Below, in pieces: positions 10,795 to 23,510 of a stretch of 64,000 nt of DNA. The stretch comes from Tamarix chinensis (Eukaryota > Streptophyta > Magnoliopsida > Caryophyllales > Tamaricaceae). Location of the stretch: positions 70,477,638 through 70,541,637 of the forward strand of contig CM060177.1 in NCBI GenBank assembly GCA_030549775.1, written 5' to 3'. The notes under the pieces were generated by a model that did not search any database, had not been told where the DNA came from, and saw nothing but the letters and a program-made list of their open reading frames with translations. The first letter of the stretch is position 1. Each line of letters begins with the position of its first letter. Made by a program: the position numbers and the translations under genes.

Positions 10795-11180
10795 ATATAT
10801 ACCTGCTTTCGATGAACAACTTCGTTAATATCTTTCTCATGATTAAATATTGACTTACAAATTATTATTTTTTACCTAATCTAGTGGTGTATTTTACTTT
10901 TGCTAGCATATTTATCATATTGTGGATTACTAATTATTTTTGTTATTTTATTTTAATTATTTAGTTTATTATTTTCTATTTCTAAAACCCCCAGTAGTAT
11001 TTTTCTTATTTATTTAATTTGTGTGATTTATAGTTTTAATTTTCATTATTTTTGGGCTAGTTAAATATATGCGTGATTTCTCAATCCCCAGTATAAAAAT
11101 GTATTTTTTTTACTAGTACTAAAATTATCAATAAGAGGGTTTAAATTGAGTACTGGCTACGACCATGCCAATGAAAATAT
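10795..11180 (+). repeat. Dispersed repeat, inverted relative to 49360-49740
   Basis: Starting seven bases after the element 2 LTR, about 380 bp match the reverse complement of 49360-49740. Shared landmarks include 'acctaatctagtggtgtattttac', 'gctagcatatttatcatatt', 'gggctagttaaat' and a 'cgtagcca' segment. The layout resembles the non-coding internal region of Tat/Athila-type gypsy elements, but I hold that only as a guess. No coding content. Confidence 0.55.
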
Positions 11181-12468
11181 CAAAAAAGGTAATGTTTCAA
11201 AAATAGAAAGATCTAACTAGAATAAGAAAATTTCAAATCCACCTCAAATATGTAACTAAAACCTCCAAACCACACCTCTATTAAAAGATCACGCTTAATC
11301 AACTTTGGTCAAACATTAATGCTTAATTTTAACATAAACTCAAAACCACACATATATTTAATAAGTTATACTAAAGTTTTTAATTTGACCAATCCTTACT
11401 ATAGCCACAACCATTTTTAGTACAAAACTCAAGATGAAAAACTAATAATGTTTACATAAACCAAACTTCTAAGGGTTTGTCTTGATACATTATTTGATGG
11501 GTAAAGTCTCATAATTTAATTTAATGTTATTTTTTTTAAATAATGATGTGTTACAAACAAATTAAAACTACCATGAATTTAACATAAAATCATATTTTCG
11601 TAGGCTAGGCATATTACATATCAAGATCCTTATAATATGCATAAGAAGTTATAATATTTTACAATAAATAAAACTTCATATTTTATAGACATCATATTCC
11701 ACACACATTGTTCACGTGTTTGCGTGTAAAATTAAGTTATAATATGTACAATTCTTATATATAGAATATAAGATCTTGAAGTATAAAGAATAGTCATATG
11801 GAACCAAAATAACTTTAGGATCTAATGATTTTAAGAGAAGAATGAATTTTTGAACTCAATGGATAATAAGAAAATAAAGACATTCTTGAATGTAAAATCT
11901 TGGACATGATTGAAGATCTTGATAAATTAATTAAAGGTATTAATAAATTGGTTGCATATGCGAAGAAAATTAGTGGGACATATAGAAAATAATCCACAAC
12001 ACAAGGGGAGAAAAAAATGTGGTATTGGCTATTAGGGTTTAGTATGGGCTTATATGGGCTTTTAAGAGTGAAACATATAAAAACAAATCGCACAAGTAAA
12101 ATATTAATGATATTGGTTGATATTTTTCAATAAGTTTATTTTGGAGATTGGAAAAACTTAAATGATAAAAGTTGTAGATATTAAAGATATATTTCAAAAT
12201 CAAATTGAATTATCAAATTTCATTATTAGATGCAAATATTATGACCACATTACTTAATAATGGTGTATTTATCCATAAATTTAGAGAAAATATATAAAGA
12301 AAGATTTATCATACAATATCATTTAAGATAGTTAGTATATACTAGTTATAGATTCTAAGAAATAAATAAAAAATAATTTTTTCATATATAATAAGAAAAA
12401 TGCATCTCTTTTCAAAATATCTTAATTAACTACAAAAATAATATATGATTAGATCATATGTAACTCCC
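11181..12468. other. AT-rich non-coding stretch, nothing recognised
   Basis: No coding similarity, no clear LTR terminus and no repeat that I could pair within the window. The 92-codon minus-strand frame at 11815-12093 lacks any recognisable motif and has AT-driven composition. It is probably old repeat DNA. Confidence 0.4.
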
Positions 12469-13470
12469 CTAATTTTTATAACCAAAAATTTTATTTTTAA
12501 AACCATGTCGAAGGAATAAAACTAAAAAAATGGGGAAATTTATATCAGAATAAAATATAAGAGAAGCATGACCATCTACCTAACCTATGCTTGATGCAAG
12601 ACAAAAATGTTTAGCCAGAACTATGGATGAGAATCAAAGATAGATAAATAAATTGGGAGTGAGAGAGAAAGATGATAAATGATGTGGAAAAGGATGAACC
12701 TAAAAACAGTAATAAAGCAAGATTTTAAACCATGATAAGAAAACCTCCTAATATAGTGGGAAATCCTAACCGAGTCAATTAATCTAGTTCTCCAATACAC
12801 CAGATGGACGTATACATCAAGTTGCTCAAGCCTGTGAAATGACATCTACTCCCTAGAAACAACATTGAATCAATATAGTGACCATGTAGGTTTATATCGG
12901 TGTGGTGAAGTATAAGTAAGATAATTTTATCCTACAACATAGAGAGGTTTCATGTTACAACTAGATGTCATATTTATCATGGTATAATAATCATACTAAA
13001 AAAATTCATCATGTAATAATGAAAATATCATAGGAATACCATATTATTACTATTTTTTCATATGACTACATAGTCCAATTATTAAGATATTCAAATGAAA
13101 AACTAAACCTCCATCATAAGTGTGGGTTATGGTAATAAAATAATGATACATAAGTCCCTAAAATGGACATTACCTTTAAAGTGGAGCACAAATCCCACTA
13201 TGGGTGTTTGTAGGTTATTACACCAAACACAAACAAGGGCATACCCTCCAAATTAGAGCACTGATACTAATATAGGTGTTGTGCATGATCACAACAAACG
13301 CTACCATAGGAATACACTCTAAATTAGAGCATTGATCCTAGTGCTGTTGTTTGCAATTAATCATACAAAACATGATAAAGTATGCATATCTTAGTCATCT
13401 ATGCCTTCTAAATTAGGTGTTTAGATGATTACACTAAACATAGGGGATAAACCCATAAATCATAGAGTAC
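12469..13470 (-). repeat. Long-LTR-like sequence, left part (host of LTR A)
   Basis: Begins TGTAACTCCCC followed by TAATTTTTATAACC, like the left ends of minus-oriented long LTRs at 18411 and 59348. Contains degenerate tandem sub-repeats (see 13180-13440). It is interrupted at 13471 by LTR A and seems to resume at 17270. I could not match a target duplication at its far end, so its extent is uncertain. Confidence 0.45.
13180..13440. repeat. Degenerate tandem sub-repeats, period about 71-89 bp
   Basis: Three diverged units share 'ccctccaaattagagca' or 'cttctaaattagg', a '.tgat.ctaatatagg' block and a 'gttattacaccaaacac' block. Anchors are at 13252, 13323 and about 13412. They occupy the position where other long LTRs carry their CCACTATT...GGTGG arrays. 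Confidence 0.5.
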
Positions 13471-16400
13471 TATAATACCCTAAATATTTGGTTAGCCTAA
13501 TTCCAAATTATTAGCGGCCTAATTTGATCCTAATCTCAAGAAACCTTAATTTAGCCTTAACCCAATTTCTTAATCCCAAAACTTTAACGAAATCTAAAAT
13601 CGTGACCTGAATAAATCATATTTTGTAAACTAAAATCCAAATATGCTAAAATCTCCACTAATCCTAACCAGTTTTGCTAATCTAAAATCACCTAAACTAA
13701 TCCCCAACCTTTTCTCTTTTTCATTTTTTGTCCTCCTTTTCTCTTCTTTCTTCTCCTTTCTCCTATCAGCCCAAGCTGCAACAATTGAAATTGCCGCAAC
13801 TTACACATGTAACTTGCCTTACCTTCCCTACTTACACCATCACCAATCACCTTTCTCTAGTAATCTATTATCCATCACCCTGTATCCTTTATTCCTTTCC
13901 TTCTTCTCCTTTTGCTTCTCTTATCTCTACCAATCTGTACCTCCATAATCACATCCTACCACTCTTCTTCTTCTTCTTCTTCTTCTTTACCATCTTTTCC
14001 TTTACACAACCTTGCAATCCCTCTTTATCATTGCACGTCTTCCTCTTTCTTTTCTCCCTCCCTTGATTCACACTAAACAAGCTCACATGTGTGTGTGTGT
14101 CTATGTATACACACCACACTCTCCTTTCTTCCTCTTTCTTTGGCCTCCAATTTAGCATTTTTGTGTCAAAAATCCACTGCCCAAGCCCCTCTTCCTTCTC
14201 CTTTCTTCTTTCTCTTTTCCTCTTTTTCTTCCCCTTGTGTGCCCCCCATTTTTTGCCAACACACTAGCAATTCCACAACTAACCACCACCACGACTACCA
14301 CTCACCACCCTTTGACTGATGGACCGACTACCAAGGTCACCCCAACCTTCTCAAGCATTGTTACTGGCCATTTCCACTGACCATTTCTTCTTTTTCCATC
14401 TTATTCTCCTTAGCCTTCATGTTTTTAAGGTATGTATGACCATACAACACTAAAATTTCCTATTTCTAGCCTATGTAATCCAACATAGCCTGCCCTTACA
14501 CCCTTATATGCCCGGGGCACTGCCCAAGTGCACACTTATGTGCACCTATTCAACTTGTGGCTTGTTTACCTAATGATTCAGCACGAGTGTGCAACTTTAA
14601 ATCACCTATTTATGCTCGATCCATCCTCTTGGACTAGGGTGTGCACTGCCTACAGCATAGCCATGCAATCCCTATTTCTTAATCCCCTATTTTCAACCCA
14701 AACCTTGTCTAAACACCATGAAATTTTTACCATAGAACCACCACACATTCTACTACATATCCACATATCCCAATATTCTATTTGATTATGGTTATTTTCA
14801 TTTTTACCCTCTTTACCTTAATTTCTCCTTTGGTTAAACTCTTTGAGCCTAAACATGGATTGTGTTGTTTTTATAGGTGGTATTTCGATAGCTTTGGAGG
14901 AGGAAGTCTAGGATTTACATTCTTAGAGCATGGTGTCCTATTTGATAAGGATATTATTTGATGTTTAGGTTTTTGTGTTATTTGCTTGTATGGTTATGTT
15001 TGTTTCAAGATATTGTTTATATTTGACTTAATATATATGGTGATCATGATATTTTGTGATGATATTGTTATGGTAAGGATATTATGTTTTGTATCATTAT
15101 GATTTTATTATGACAATGACATATTTGTGGTAATATTTCTTATGATATGAAATAGAGCTAAATGAGCTTTGATAAGTGGACATAAGTAATTTTATAAGGA
15201 ATGATGATAATTTGTGGATTTGGAAAATAATGTGTGTGGAAGGTACAAGATTATATAAGATAAAGGCTATTATTTATCCTTAGGGGTATTTTTGGTCATT
15301 ATAGGATAATAAGGAAATTGTGGCAATTTATGTACTAAGTAGATTAAAATATGATAATGATATCATGAGAAATGCTTGGAAGTATTATTTTATGTTTTGG
15401 TTCCTTCAATAAATTATTAGTTAATTAGGGCATAATATCTTATAGCATTAATACCATTATTCCATGTGTGCAATATAAAGGTTATTCAGATTTTGAATAC
15501 ATTACTAATGATTGGCCTTATAAGGTTGTTTATTGGAATTATTTATCATGTGAAATTCATGGGAGGTATTATAGCTATTCTATGGAATTAAGGTTTATGG
15601 AGATTTCTGTGAGTAATACCTTAGGGGTAAGATTATTAATATATGTGTATGACATAGGGACTAGACTGTGTATTTTAGGTATGATAATAATGATGAGATT
15701 TGATGATGAAATAATATAAGTTATGTGGAATAATCAATATGGGATAATGAATGCTAAAGGGTGCGTAATTAAGGTTTGAAAGGATGTAAGAACTATGACC
15801 TGAGTTATGTGTCTATCAACTTTAATATATTTGATGCCTAAAAATGAATCATAAATAAGATACCAATCACTTATAGTGAAAGAACATGTGAGTAGGGCTA
15901 AGATATCTTTCTATATATATTACTAATCCACCGGGAATAATAGTGTCTTGGAAGCATTTTTCTCTAATAAGGTGATATTTTTAATCTTCATTCCACTGGA
16001 AAGAATAGTGTCTCGACAACATTCTAGCCCGAGAAGGTGTTTCAGTCTATTCCACTAGATTAAGAATACTGGGGCCCCTGGTCATTGTGAAATGAAAATA
16101 TAACATTATAACCTATGGAAAAGACACTAATAATTTGAAGTGGAAGAATATGTGAGGCAAGACCAAGGTGTTGTTTATATATATATATATATATGTTCCA
16201 TTCCACTAGGGAGAATAGTCACTGGGGAGCATGTCACCCTAAGAAGGTGATGTTTTCAAATCCATTTTACCAAAAAATAATAGTGGCTCAAGTGTGTTGT
16301 CTCTAAGAAGGTGCTTCAAACCATTCCACTACTTTAATAATAGTAGGATTCTTGCACTCAACGTATATAAAAGAATGAATTTAGAATATATCTTGGATCA

Positions 16401-16975
16401 TTATCATTTTGTGAGAAGTTTTAGTTATCAACTTGTATACTTATTATCTGTTATGGAAGCCTGTGATATTTGTATCCCTATTTTGATAGTATTGTGCCTT
16501 TGATTAGTACGTAGCATATTGACTATCCGTTTTATGGGTGCTACTCATTCTTATAGGCAAGAGACCCTAATTCTTATATGTAAGTCTCAGAAGATCCCCT
16601 ATAGGATTATGCTGCCTATGATTCCTTATGTAGGGATGCGTGATTTTATCTTTATTAAGGGTTGGGTGAAGAGTAATGTTATTCCATATATGTATTTAAA
16701 TGGATACCTTTTTGTACTCTTGATCCACAGTATTCTTTTCTTTTGTATTTTGTTATCGTAACTCGAAGTTAAACTCCAAACTCACTATTATATTATAAAT
16801 GTTTCTTCATTTCTAATCTCCTTATGTTACTATAAATGTTTTAGTCTTTTGATTGGTTTAAGGATAGTTAAATAAACCAGAACTATATCAATTATGGTGG
16901 TAACCCCTAATATTTTACTTATTTACTTATGTTGTAAAATAAATAAAAAATTGGTAATAAAATTGGGTTGTTACA
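13466..16975 (+). repeat. Long solo LTR 'A' with target duplication
   Basis: The LTR itself is 13471-16975 (3505 bp), from TATAATACCC to GTTGTTACA. The flanking 5 bases AGTAC (13466-13470) recur after the right end (16980-16984, three extra bases between; and exactly adjacent at 17265-17269 in the duplicated copy), so this is an integrated LTR. Order inside: short AT-rich start, pyrimidine-rich U3 at 13690-14250, a 'ggaggaggaagt' block at 14898, several 'ccactag..agaatagt' sub-repeats at 15930-16350, and an AT-rich end. It aligns with LTR B in reverse, and the PPT-LTR junction of element 5 gives the plus orientation. No internal gypsy body is attached. Confidence 0.8.
13965..13990 (+). repeat. 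(TTC)n microsatellite
   Basis: An uninterrupted CTT/TTC run within the pyrimidine-rich U3 of LTR A. Reading frames over it are composition artefacts. Confidence 0.85.
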
Positions 16976-17300
16976 AACAAGTACCCTCTACACAAGCATC
17001 AACACAATGATGGTTGGTATTCCCTTCTTTTCTATTTTGTGTATTGTAACTCAGAGTAAAACTCCAAACTCACTATTGTATTATGAATATTTCCTTCGTT
17101 CCTAATCTCCGTGTGTTACTATAAATGTTTTAGCATTGTGTTTGATGTAAGGATGGTTGAATAAACTAGAACTATGTTAATTATGGTGGTAACTCCTTTA
17201 TATTTTACTTATTTACTTTCGCTATAAAATAAAATTTTTCGGTGGTAAAAAGTAGGGTATTACAAGTACCCTCTTTATGAGCACCAACAACATGATGGTA
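16725..17300 (+). repeat. Tandem duplication of LTR A end plus its target flank
   Basis: The last roughly 250 bp of LTR A and the following 30-35 bases of flank ('agtaccctct...agca.caaca..atgatgg') occur twice in a row, with the repeat starting near 17013. Both copies keep the LTR terminus (TTACA at 16971-16975 and 17260-17264) and the AGTAC site. Because the flank and target site are included, the duplication happened after insertion. The two copies differ at many scattered positions, so it is old. Confidence 0.75.
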
Positions 17301-18095
17301 AGCTATAGTATTATTTCTAATCCCGCATACAAGCCACAAACTAGTCGGACGGTAAAGATATTTAGTGAAAGGAGATGAAACCCTAGCAATCATATCATAC
17401 CTTCTATACATGCATCAACGTCTATACTATAATATTATTCCTAATCCTATGTGCAAGCCACAACCTAGTATGACGGGGAAAGATAAACAGTGAAAGAAAA
17501 GTAAATACCATAAGGAAGTAAGGTGATTAATTCTTGATTAACAATTACAAGAATTGGAAGAAAAGGCTCAAATGAACTCTTAGTTCCATTATATAAATAA
17601 TTAGTGATTTCACAATTAAAAAAAAAGTCATAAATGATCTAAATGGATGCTTCCCAGTATTGACACTAAACACAACTCAAGGCCACAAACCTAACTGTTT
17701 TATCATCCTTAATTTTATTATTTTAGGCTAAGGCCACTATTAATCATTCATTTTCATCCTATTATTCAAAGTCAGGATCACAAAAGGTCCATAAATTAAG
17801 GTTAAAGCATCACAAAATCTCTAAGACATCAAAATGATAGAATAAAAAAAATTAATGAATAGCAAGGATACCAATCATTTGGTCTCTATGAATCATCAAC
17901 TTATCTAAGTATACTAAACCTAACGAAATAAAGAATACACAACAATCGGTTAGTTGGTTGATTCAACAGAACAACAATTCTTGTAAACTAGTTGATGTGG
18001 TTAGGTCAAAACCAAACACTCTAGATGAAAAAGTAAATAGCTTATGGGTTTGCAAAATTTATCAACTTGGTTTGATAAACCCAGTTAATGGATTT
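17267..18095 (-). repeat. Long-LTR-like sequence, right of LTR A, with 131-bp repeats
   Basis: Units starting at 17267 and 17398 are about 131 bp long and share 'tacc.tct', 'gca.caac', a 'ctatagtattattt.taatcc' block, 'gcaagccacaa.cta' and 'gataaacagtgaaag'. The remainder to 18095 is AT-rich without genes. It is probably the continuation of the LTR that begins at 12469, since LTR A lies between the two parts. Confidence 0.45.
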
Positions 18096-18410
18096 TCTAA
18101 CACCCCCATTTTTTACTATAAAAAAATTATTTTGAAATAAAGCATAAACAAAAAATACTAAACAAGCCTAGGAAAACTATGCGCTAGCACCGTACCCAAC
18201 AAAGGATAAACGTTAGCAACCCATTTGATATTAAATACAAGGCTAAACAAAACCATCTAATTTAAATTGGAGTACACAAATCATGTTACATAAACATTTA
18301 AAAGATTGTTTACAACAAAGGACCTTAATGGTCCCCAAAAAAGTCAAATATAGGGAGAATGAAAAGCTAAGAATACAGGGTTATAATAGAAGAAACCAAA
18401 TTAGGACATG
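18096..18410 (-). repeat. LTR-like left terminus 'G' (host of LTR B)
   Basis: TCTAACACCCCCATTTTTT opens a left end of the long-LTR type. The first 55 or so bases also match the reverse complement of the right terminus at 23510 (including 'attttgaa.ataa.gc'). The sequence continues after LTR B at 21946. Confidence 0.5.
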
Positions 18411-19430
18411 TGTAACATCCCAATTTTTACTAATGTAGAAGTAAAATATTGGGGGTTACTACCATAATTGACATAAGTCTAGTTTATTCAACAATCCTTA
18501 CATCAATCATAAGGCTAAAATTATTTATAGTAATATAAGAAAATTAGAAATGAAATAAACATTTATAATATAATATGAGTTTGGAGATTAACTCTGAACT
18601 ATAATAAACAAAATATAAATAAATGATACAATGGATCGAGAGTCCAAAAAGATATCTGTGTAAATACAACTAGCAGATAACATTACTCTTTAATCAAACA
18701 CCTAGCACAAATAAGGTCACTCATCTCCACATAGTGCATCATAGATAACATAGTCATCTAGAGGATCTTTTGAGATATGCATATAAGAATCAAGGTCTTT
18801 TGCTCATAGGAAAAAGAAACACCCATAAAATTGGTAGTTTGTAAGCTATGTAATAAGAAAGGGAACAATACTATCAAAATAGGGGTAAAAATAATACATG
18901 CATTCACAATAGGTGATAAGTACATATTAAAATAAACGAAAAATATCACAAGATAGATAATGATCTAGGTATTTTTCATTAGATATAATCCATTTTAATT
19001 ATTTTATGTACTTTGAGTGTAGAAACCACACTATTCTTAAATTGGTGGAATAGTTTAAAATACCTTCTTAGGGACAATACACTTGAGCAACTATTGGCAT
19101 CTGATAGAAAAGATCTGAAAACATCACCTTCTCAAAGCAGAATGCTCCCAAGCCACTATTCTCTCTAATGGGATGAAGATAAAAAAATTACCTTAGTCTT
19201 GACTCATGCACTCTTTCACTTTAAATCATTATTGTCTTTTCTATAGTTTATAATGTTATATTTTCATTCATGATGATCAGGGGTCCCACTATTCTTAATT
19301 TGGTGGAATGAACTAAAACATCTTCTCAAAGCATAACAATCTCGAGCTACTACTCTTTCCGATGGAATGGATATTAAAAACATCATCTTCTTGGGTTAGA
19401 ACACTCTTGAGCCACTATTTTCTCCTGTAG

Positions 19431-19461
<31 letters not shown>

Positions 19462-21945
19462 AGACAAATCGCCCTGCCCCTACTCACATGCTCTTTCACT
19501 TTAAGTGATTAGCATCTTATTCAAGAATAATTCTCAGGCATTGAACATATTGAAGTAGAAAGCACACCACACAAGATAAAGTCCTTAATCTACTCAAAAC
19601 TATAATTATACACTCATTAGCATTCATTCTCCCATATTTATTGTTCTACCACATATTAATATGTCGTTCCCAAATCTCATTGTCATTATTATATCTATGA
19701 TTCAAAATCTTACTCCCATGTCGTACACATATGATAATAATCTTATCCCAAGATATTACTCATAGAATTACCAAAAACTATAATCTCACAAATTAGCCAT
19801 AATTCACCCCATAAGATCATATGATTACTAAGTTCAATAAACATCCTTATAAAGCCACTCATTAGCAACATATATAGAATCTAAATAACCTTTAGATTTT
19901 TACATATAGAATTGTAACAATATCATTTTAAGATATTATGTTATATTAAAACCATTATTTCATTCAATGACCCCAAAACAAACAATAATACCCCTAAAAA
20001 TTTCTCTTAATATTATTATCTTATTTTAATCCATTTAACACATAAAATAGCATAATTTCCTTATTATTTTATAATGACCAGAATAGCCATAAGGACAAAT
20101 AATAACCTTTATTTAATAAAATCTTGTCCCTTCCACGCACATTATTTTCAAAATCCACTAATCATCATCCTACCTCATAAATATGGTTATTTAACCAATA
20201 GTTCATGACATAAAATATGTTTCCCACAAATATGTCATTATCATAACAAAATCCTAACTATACATCTTGACCATTTCTTATTTTCTTTCAATCATATTAT
20301 CCATATTATCAAAAAATAATATGATCAACATATATTAAATCATATAGCAACAATATTATAAAAAACACACATAACCATACAAGCAAATAACATGAAACCT
20401 TAAACATCTATTAATATCCATGCCAACAAGGAAACTAGGCTCTAAGCATGTAAATCCTAGACTTCCTCCTTTGAGATCACTGGAATATCACCTACAAAAA
20501 AAATAACAAAATCCTTGATTAAGTTTGATGAGTAAAATAGAGGGAGAAATTAAGTGATAGAGGGTAAAAATGGAAATAACCATAATCAAATGAAATCTTG
20601 TGATGTGTGGATGTGTGGTGGAGCTATGGTAAAAATTTAGTGGTGTTTGGAGAAGGATTGGGGTGAAAATAGGGGTATACGATTGGAAATGGCTGGCTAC
20701 ACAAGCATGCTTCAGGCAGCTAGGTAGTATATACCTAGGCCGATAATTAGGATCACAAATTGCTAGGAGGTGCAAAATGGTACCACCATGCTTGATCACT
20801 AGGCAAACAGGTAGTTAATCGAACAAATGTGCATGGGCGTGTGTTTGGGCCATGCGTAGGCATATGAGCAAGCATGGGTAAACTGTGCTAGGTTGCATGG
20901 GCATGTAATAGGAAATTTTAGTATTATACGACCATGATTTAGGCAATGTGCAATCCTTTCATTTGTTAAAAATGTGATGGGTAAGAGGAAGAAGAAGGAA
21001 AAAGAAGAGGTGGTCAGCAATAATGGCTAGTGAAGGTGTTGGGGAAGGTTTGGGAAACCCTGGGTGATCAGCCATAGACTTTCAATAGTGTATGGTGGCA
21101 CATGATGGCAATGATGTTCGAATTGGAGGTTTAGTAGGAAAATAGGGCATGAAATAGGAGGAAGAAGAAGGAAAAAAAGAGAAAGAAGAAGAAGAGAGAA
21201 AAGAGAGGGGCTCGGGCAGTGGCTCTTTAACACATAACTGGTAGAGTGGTGGCAAAACAAAGAGGAAAAAAGGATAGTGTGGTATATATATATATATATA
21301 TGTAGACATGGGTGTACGAATGGAAGAAATAGGGGAAATGTGGGAATAGCAATGTAGGGGTAGTGCAGGTCACGAGGGGTGGAAGTGGAGATGATGGTTG
21401 TATGTTGTGGTGAAACTACAGATGGTGTAGTAGGGATGGTGATTGCTTGTGAGTAAGTTACGTAAGGATGAGGAAAAAAAGAAGAAGATAGGGTGACATA
21501 AGTGTGTGTGGAAGTTGGGTAATAAAGAATAAGAGAAGAATAAGAAGGGTGATGGATGAGGGATGAGGGATGATGGGGGCTATAGAGGAAATGATGGAAG
21601 ATGGTAAAAGTAGGAAGGGAAATGCAAGTTGCAACAACAATTCAACTATTATGGCTGGGTAAACAAGAGAAAGGAAAGAAATAAAAGAAAAGGAAAAATG
21701 GAAAAAGGTTGGGGATTAGTTTAGGTAATTTTGGATTAGCCAAAATAGGAAGGATTAGTGGTTAGTGGTTTTGAGTCCTGTTTACAAAATACAGTCTATC
21801 TAGGTCAAATGTTTGTATTTATTTAAGGTTTAGGGATTAAGAAATTAGGTTAAAAATAAAACAAGATCTTCCCAAGATTAGGATCAATTTAGGGTGTTCA
21901 TGATATGAGATTAGGCTAAGTAAAGTTTTGGGGTATTAAAACGTG
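18406..21945 (-). repeat. Long solo LTR 'B' with target duplication
   Basis: The LTR is 18411-21940 (3530 bp), flanked by ACATG (18406-18410) and ACGTG (21941-21945), a 5-bp target duplication with one transition. It starts TGTAACATCCC and ends GGGGTATTAAA (the last four presumably from TACA). It is a near-complete reverse copy of LTR A: the 'acttcctcctttgag' block at 20461, the purine-rich U3 complement at 20980-21720, and sub-repeats with ccactatt...ggtgg at 19025-19440. No gypsy body is attached. The minus-strand frames in 20488-21640 are artefacts of the purine-rich DNA. Confidence 0.85.
19431..19461. repeat. (TA)n dinucleotide repeat in LTR B
   Basis: About 13 uninterrupted TA units. 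A shorter TA run sits at the matching place in LTR A (16177-16194) and in LTR C (37320-37331), so the locus is ancestral to the family and length-variable. Confidence 0.8.
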
Positions 21946-23510
21946 ACTCCAAAATCATGGTCCATCATAGACTGCTTAAAACGTCTGGATCTCCATGCTC
22001 TTAGGCCCCAAAACCTTGTTGAGGTAGGGATTCTACTAGCCATTTCCAAACCCCTATACATAGCCCTCTGCTCATGGGAATGAGCGTGTGACCAAGCAAA
22101 TGGGCACATCAACACCCTACATGCAGAGTAAACTAAATTGCCCCCTCAATGGAGATCACAAGCATCATAGGTTCAATCATGACATGGATATCATACTTAA
22201 CATGTGTCATGCCAGTTTAATATAAGTGTAATAATGCATTAGGATTTACTATTATGCATAAATCAGGCAGCTTAGAATGTATCATGCTTATTATCATAGT
22301 ACAATATCATAGATAATCACACACGTACTAAGTAAATTAATCTAGATAACCACTAGGATTTATTTTCCAACTTACTCAATTGATTAGGTTATGCCATTTC
22401 CTTGTAAATATAATGATATAGGTCAATATATGATCAATGATTCCAATTATTTAACTATTTATTCATTAATCCATTTTCCAATTATTCATTCCAACTTTTA
22501 CCATTATTATCATCTAAATGAATTGTTCCAATAATTATCTAATTATTCATTATATAGCGATGGACTGTGCACCACCCCATGGTCTTATATTAAATGGAAG
22601 CCTATCCAAACTAAGGGATATAAATTCTAGGCTAAAGCCAATCACCACAATGGACATAATTTTAGGCCAAAGCCAACCAATATGGACATAATTCCAAGCT
22701 GAAGCTAACAACCTAGGTAAATAGACTGTTTAATATTGATACCCCCTAGTACATCATAAGTGTTTAAGGTAAGTAAGGCACCATGATCTACGAGGATCTT
22801 ACTAGAAGATAAAGGTCGAAGACACGAATAAATGCTCAAAGGTAGACTAACCCCCTTGTAGCTAATTGAGGATTTGGTAACCCATACCTATACACAACTT
22901 GATTATCTTTTACTTTACAGGATCAGTATATTATTCATGAGATTAAGTGATCACACAAGACCCATACAAAGAACAATCAATACATTCGCATATCTCTTCT
23001 ATATTGATCCATTTCCATCCCCCAACTATTTATGTTTGTCCAACAATTCTATAGACTAGTAGATTAGTTTCCCAACCACTTGAGTTGTTTTGTTGAGTAA
23101 AAACCATTTTGCTAAAATGACAAAGCATTCAATCAGTTTATGGAACAAGTTGATTAGTTTTCCTTAATAGCTAATTTAATTTAGTTTTATAACATAATTT
23201 CAAATCCACTTTTACCCCAAACCCACTTAAAGAGGTTACATTGTCCTTTCTCTATATTCCAATTTAGTTGTATTTAACTCTTTTACACACTCCTTTCTCT
23301 ATATTATTATTTTTCTCATTGTTGTTATTAGTATTTTTGTAATATAGTAGAGCATGCATTATTCATTCTTCATTCCATTTTACCTTATTAGGTGATGATT
23401 ATACCTCTCTCATGATTGACGTGGTGGTAACATCCCTTGATTTTGCTTTTAAGTGCTTTCGCATTATCTTCAAAATGAAATATTATGGTTAAAAAATTAG
23501 GGGTGTTACA
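21946..23510. repeat. LTR-like sequence 'G', right part
   Basis: Resumes after LTR B and ends with GGGGTGTTACA at 23500-23510. It contains a short tandem array (22612-22715) and no gene. The right terminus matches the left terminus at 18096 in inverted orientation, so this could be two opposed LTR ends rather than one element. No target duplication could be matched. Confidence 0.4.
22612..22715 (-). repeat. About 35-bp tandem sub-repeats
   Basis: Three units of 'a.aattctaggctaaagccaa', each followed by 'caatggacata' or a variant. The reverse complement of the same motif recurs at 24985-25075 ('gcttca...ttatgtccatt'), linking the two regions as one family in opposite orientation. Confidence 0.6.

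Noticed and set aside
13643..14319. Cluster of plus-strand frames resembling secreted hydrophobic peptides
   Set aside because: They sit in the CT-rich U3 of LTR A, overlap each other and are not conserved in the matching part of LTR B, C or J.
14528..14785. 85-codon plus-strand frame
   Set aside because: Lies in LTR A, has no motif and is broken in the homologous stretch of LTR B.
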